A stretch of DNA of 64,000 nucleotides from Austropuccinia psidii (Eukaryota; Basidiomycota; Pucciniomycetes; Pucciniales; Sphaerophragmiaceae), in the NCBI GenBank assembly GCA_023105745.1, contig JALGQZ010000007.1:1967592-2031591 (forward strand), read 5' to 3'. The notes under the pieces are model-generated. The model worked only from the letters and a program-made list of their open reading frames with translations, had not been told where the DNA came from and did not search any database. The position numbers and the translations under genes were made by a program. Below are positions 60,473 to 64,000 of the stretch, piece by piece. Position 1 is the stretch's first letter. Every line of letters begins with the position of its first letter.

Positions 60473-61428
60473 AGTGGTGAGCTCTGAGCACCATAAAAGT
60501 AATGACTCTTGACAAGATCAACTGATTTGTTCTTCCCCCCAATTCCCAATTTTCATCTCTCAAAGTTCCTCTTCATAAATCATAATTTCAACCCCTTTCA
60601 GCTTCATAACTTGTAGGTCCTTCTTCTTTGTCTTGATTCCGATTCTCCTTCACTTCATAACTGTCTTCACTTCATCAATTTTTTCTTCTATTTCTTTGAC
60701 CTTCTTCTCATTGCAGAGTTCTTCACTCATTTTGTCTTGAGTCCTCATGGCTCATGATAAAAAGTGATTTCAGGTCCATGTCCTAAGAACCCACTGCCAT
60801 TCCATCAATTTTGTCTTCATTTGGAGATTGGGCCAACTTGGCCTTTTTTCCTTGCTTGGACCATTTCAGAAGTCCTTGAATTATTCCCCAAAATTGTTGT
60901 TTTATGGGTTTTTTGGTCAAAACAGCCAAAATGCGCAAAATGCGCAAAAGTGCGCAAATGCAAGATAATGAAGTTTTTGATGATTTTTGATTGAAATTGG
61001 TGTTTTTGCCTTTTTGACATGATTTGAAGTTGAAATAGCCATAAATGCGCAAATATGCCCATATCATTAAAATGGCATATTTGGTGAATAATTGAATAAA
61101 AATGGGTTTTTGAAGGTTTTGAAGAGAAATGACGCCAAATGTGCAAATATGCCAATATGGTCAAAATGGCATATGTTGCTGAAGAATTGAATAAAACATT
61201 GATTTTGATGTTTTGAAGAAGAATGAAGCCAAAATGCGCAAAATGCGCAAAAGTGCGCAAATGCATGAAAATGGCCAATTTGGCCTATGAAGCAGTTTTT
61301 TCTTGATTTTTCCCTGCTATTTTCTTTGTTTCAACTCATTCTTGCAGTTCCAAATTGCCATAATTGTCTTGCTGAGTTGCAATTGTCCATAATTCTCTTG
61401 GTCTTGACTTTGAAATTTTGACTTGAAG
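60473..61428 (+). repeat. Region with imperfect GCGCAAA repeats upstream of the antisense gene
   Basis: No ORF is supported. Between 60921 and 61275 the motif ATGCGCAAA, or close variants, recurs in clusters, most densely at 60931-60960 and 61233-61262, where a block of about 35 bases is nearly repeated. Its place just upstream of the plus-strand ATG at 61429 makes it a candidate control region for that gene. Confidence 0.5.
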
Positions 61429-62560
61429 ATGAGTTCAAGGCTGACTTCCCTTTGTGATTCCAATCACTCTGATTCCCCACCTTCTGTACTTTATGGTCCT
61501 GGTGTTTTTGATAACTTGAGGGAGCTTTCTGAAGAGAGTATGGCCCCTACAGAGATTTGAGACATCAAGAAAACCTATAATGGTTTTAAATCTGTCAGAG
61601 TTATTGAACCACCCTGCACCAATTGTAAGAGGAAAGGGATTCCTTGTGTGGAATCTGCTACTGCTAGGTCCACCAGGTGTCAATTTTGCAATCTTGGAAA
61701 AAGAAATTGTTCTCAAGCCCACTATAGCTTTCCTGAAAATCCCAGAAGATTATGGAGCAGCATCAAGAAGGGTGGAAGATTTGGATTGGAAGCTCCTGTT
61801 GATGAGCCTCCCACCTCTGGTCACTCCAATTGTGAGTTGATTGGCCATAAACTTGATGGGTTACTGACTTCTATGTTTTATTTTCCTCTTCTTCAGTGAC
61901 TGGATATAGAATGAGAGGTGTCCAACAATGGAATAATACCAGCAGTTCCTGGGAAGCCATTGGAGGATCAATTCACCCCAAGGAAATTTCATTGGAGTGG
62001 CCCTAGAGGTTCCCATTTTGGTCACCAGAAAAGATGGAAAACTTGGAAGATTGAAGAGAAATTTGGTGGTTCAAGATGAAATTGATATTGATGGAGAAGA
62101 GCTTGAAATGACTACCCCAATCCAGAAAAGAAGAATCCAATCCACTTCACAATTCCCAGTCCAAGCCAGTACCACCAATAATGAAGTGATCAGGTCCCCT
62201 CAACCACCTCAGCTTCCAATTAGATCCCCAACCAGGCCCTCCACACTGGCCTCCACCTCTACCAATATCCAACCACCAGTGGCCAGCACTTCTAGAGACC
62301 CAATGTCTCCAGAACCTGAATCAATCTTTGAAAACCGTTGCCGCTGGAATATTACTGGAAACTTCACTGATCAGAAAAGGGTGAACAAGAAAGTGGTAAC
62401 CTCTCTATTTCCTGAAGTTGATGCTTTGACTGAGGTGTTTGTTGATAAGGCTATGAAGAGTGCTATTCCAGGGGAGCCCACTGCTGCTTTGGCCAGGGAG
62501 GCAGTTGCTTATGAAGATGCCATGGTTGTTAAGTTTAGAGAAGCCTTGAAGAAATTTTGA
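61429..62560 (+). pseudogene. Antisense accessory gene with Zn(II)2Cys6 cluster inside element E
   Basis: Encoded opposite to gag-pol between the pol stop and the 3' LTR. From the ATG at 61429 the frame has TGA at 61558-61560 (codon 44), then continues to a cysteine cluster at 61615-61710 with spacing C-x2-C-x6-C-x10-C-x2-C-x6-C, exactly that of fungal Zn2Cys6 DNA-binding domains, rich in Lys/Arg. After the cluster comes a conserved-looking Asn-Pro-Arg-Arg-Leu-Trp segment. An intron, GTGAGT to a pyrimidine-rich TTCAG (61832-61896, 65 nt), joins the frame across a stop-containing stretch. A frameshift near 61.95 kb leads into an open 61997-62560 frame: an acidic patch, a Pro/Ser/Thr-rich linker and a helical C-terminus. 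AATAAA follows 56 bases after the stop. I recall similar repeated hypothetical proteins in Austropuccinia; their function is unknown to me. Confidence 0.72.
61832..61896 (+). other. Predicted intron in the antisense gene
   Basis: GTGAGTTG donor and TTTTCCTCTTCTTCAG acceptor, 65 nt, the same size class as the introns of the TOG gene. Removal joins Asn-(T|TG)=Leu-Thr-Gly and bypasses the TGA at 61897-61899. Confidence 0.6.
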
Positions 62561-62615
62561 TGAGGATTATATGTAGCTTATATTTACCATTACTAGTGTT
62601 TGCTCTTTATTATTA

Positions 62616-62621
62616 AATAAA
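62616..62621 (+). terminator. AATAAA polyadenylation signal of the antisense gene
   Basis: AATAAA on the plus strand, 56 bases after the TGA at 62558-62560, where a poly(A) signal would be expected. Alone it is weak evidence in AT-rich DNA. Confidence 0.4.
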
Positions 62622-62845
62622 TTGAATCCCCAAACAAGATATGGCAGCTATGATTGCTGCTTTTGAAACAAGAAATGAAAAATAAATCATACAAGTAAAA
62701 GAAAATGAAATAAAATAAAAATGAAAAAGAATTGAGAGAAAAGAAGAGAGTAAAGAAAGAAATAAGAAATGCCTGAGGGTTGTCCTTCTTGTGGTGAGTT
62801 GCTTGATTTTGGCCAAAATGTTCTGAAAGATAAAATCAAGAATTT

Positions 62846-62955
62846 GATGCTCACAGTGTGGCCAAGGTAATGTTTTACAAGAAGTAGACCCCTCAGGGAT
62901 GCATACCAGGAGATGGAACTTAATCTCATAACTTCCACTCCCAACCAAGCACCAT
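62846..62955 (-). repeat. 3' UTR repeat unit 2 of element E
   Basis: Same unit as in A and C, but GTAAGT has become TTAAGT in this copy. Confidence 0.72.
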
Positions 62956-63140
62956 AATTGAAAAAGAAATTATGCCATAACATGAATTGTGGTAATGAAT
63001 GTCTTGAAGGATAATTTATGGCATGATTAAAGAAAGAAAAGAAAATAAGAGAAAAGATTGGGCGATATCTTTATGAAAGGTCCAAAATCTTGAGGGTATG
63101 ATGTTGAAAGGCCTTCTGAACCTGTCCAAAGAATTGACAA

Positions 63141-63256
63141 GTGCTCACAAAGTGGCCAAGGTGATTCTTACAACAACTTTGGGTAGAATACCCCCTTAAA
63201 GGTGCATGCCAGGGGAGGAACTTACTTTCATAAACTCCAATCCCCACCAAGCACCA
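63141..63256 (-). repeat. 3' UTR repeat unit 1 of element E
   Basis: The copy next to the pol stop, with the AAAGTAAGTTCC core intact. Confidence 0.75.
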
Positions 63257-63260
63257 TAAA

Positions 63261-64000
63261 TCAAACTCTTGAGGCATTTGGGCCAGGCTTGTCTGGATAC
63301 AAAGTGTGAAAATCCTTGAAAAGGTCTGGGGAGTTGGTAAGGTTGGAATCTGGCTCCCAAGTTGTTCTTTCTGGGTCTTCATTGAATCCTTTCCACTCCA
63401 CTAAATACCATAATGTACCTCTCTTGAGTTTTGAGTCCAGAACCTGAGCCAATTCCCATTCTTCTTGCTCTTCCACTATGACTGGAGGTGGTGGCAATTG
63501 GTGTTGATTTGGGATAGTTGATTGCTTCACTGGTTCTAACAAGGACACATGGAAGACAGGGTGAACTGACTTCCATTGTCGAGGCAACTTGAGGTGAGAT
63601 GCATGGCTGCCAATCTTCTTGAGAACTTCAAAGGGTCCCAACCATCTTTCTGAAAGTTTCTTGGTGGGTCTTGTTGTCTTGATGTTCTTAGAAGCTAGCC
63701 ATACTTTGTCCCCAGGTTGGAAATCAGGTGGAATTGCTCTATTTCTATCTGCATACTTCTTAAAACGCTTTATTTCTGACTCTAATTCTTCTTTGACAAC
63801 TTGCTGTACTGATTGGAGTTTTGATGATAACTTCCCAGCAGGTGTATCTTGAGAAATGTGAATTGAATCAAAGCTGGGATTTCTTCCATAAATAGTGAAA
63901 AATTGAGACTGTTTTGTTGATGAATGTTCTGCATTATTATAGGCAAATTCATCCAGAGGGAGCCAGGTGGGCCAGTCATCTTGATGGTAACTGACATACA
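63261..64000 (-). CDS. Element E Pol, C-terminal part (end of integrase core and chromodomain)
   Basis: One frame is open from the window edge (63998) to the stop at 63261, 245 codons plus stop, partial at the N-terminus. It begins in the integrase after the catalytic Glu region (Tyr-Val-Ser-Tyr-His-Gln-Asp-Asp-Trp). It then passes through the GPF/Y-like segment (Arg-Trp-Leu-Gly-Pro-Phe near 63640) and ends with a chromodomain (Glu-Trp-Glu-Leu near 63460; Trp-Tyr-Leu-Val-Glu-Trp near 63405). The chromodomain is thought to direct insertion to heterochromatin in this group. The corresponding part of C has several lesions and this one none, so E may be young. Confidence 0.9.
   Translation of the reverse strand, partial: YVSYHQDDWPTWLPLDEFAYNNAEHSSTKQSQFFTIYGRNPSFDSIHISQDTPAGKLSSKLQSVQQVVKEELESEIKRFKKYADRNRAIPPDFQPGDKVWLASKNIKTTRPTKKLSERWLGPFEVLKKIGSHASHLKLPRQWKSVHPVFHVSLLEPVKQSTIPNQHQLPPPPVIVEEQEEWELAQVLDSKLKRGTLWYLVEWKGFNEDPERTTWEPDSNLTNSPDLFKDFHTLYPDKPGPNASRV

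Larger units (their letters stand above)
59734..64000 (-). mobile_element. Element E: chromovirus of the A family, partial
   Basis: The 3' LTR lies at 59734-60456, then in sense order upstream a polypurine tract, a 2.8 kb 3' region with an antisense gene, two UTR repeats and the C-terminal part of pol, which runs off the window. The left flank is AATAC, expected to recur after the off-window 5' LTR. The visible pol segment has no stop. Confidence 0.93.

Noticed and set aside
1..64000. CRISPR arrays, bacterial operons, rRNA or tRNA genes
   Set aside because: No regularly spaced identical repeats, no Shine-Dalgarno-organised gene strings and no recognisable rRNA or tRNA. Introns and transposon types indicate a fungal nuclear genome.

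Overview
The window looks like a piece of a large, transposon-packed rust fungus (Pucciniales) genome. The evidence is one intron-rich fungal gene with short 60-108 nt GT-AG introns, several Ty3/gypsy retrotransposons whose Gag and Pol resemble repeat proteins I associate with the myrtle rust Austropuccinia psidii (recall, not a search), Mutator-like (MULE) transposase relics, and strong CpG depletion in the transposons but not in the host gene.

Layout. 1-8170: plus-strand chromovirus A, its 5' LTR just outside the window, with an open gag, a candidate -1 frameshift site, a pol broken by one nonsense codon, and a 1.6 kb 3' LTR. 8171-10343: decayed DNA ending in the back half of a MULE transposase. 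10344-20924: element B, a second Ty3/gypsy family on the minus strand with two 1.95 kb LTRs and target duplication AAATC, inserted inside the MULE transposase, whose front half resumes at 20925-21373. 22641-29883: the only clear host gene, a 15-exon minus-strand XMAP215/Dis1/Stu2 (multi-TOG microtubule polymerase) gene with a predicted 2046-residue product. 29884-32380: AT-rich DNA with no recognised gene. 32385-39650: nested relics (OTU protease-like piece, third-family gag piece, two decayed LTRs, second MULE transposase). 42324-51243: minus-strand chromovirus C, with two LTRs of about 750 bp and target duplication AAAAG. 51249-59733: old B-family element D, broken by a solo LTR (54032-55945, target duplication CAAAG) and cut at its gag end by element E. 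59734-64000: chromovirus E (minus strand, running off the window).

The most interesting part is inside E. Between its pol stop and its 3' LTR lies an antisense (plus-strand) gene with an ATG, a fungal Zn(II)2Cys6 cluster with canonical spacing, a spliceosomal-type intron, and an AATAAA signal after its stop. It is damaged here (one TGA and one frameshift), but it suggests that this chromovirus lineage carries an accessory transcription-factor-like gene oriented against gag-pol. A, C and E also share LTR and UTR signals: a hairpin with a compensatory base pair next to a sequence that matches the primer-binding site of C (a self-priming signature), a duplicated 3' UTR element containing GTAAGT, and clustered CTGTA motifs in U3.

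All coordinates were read by eye. Homology calls rest on motif recognition, not database searches.
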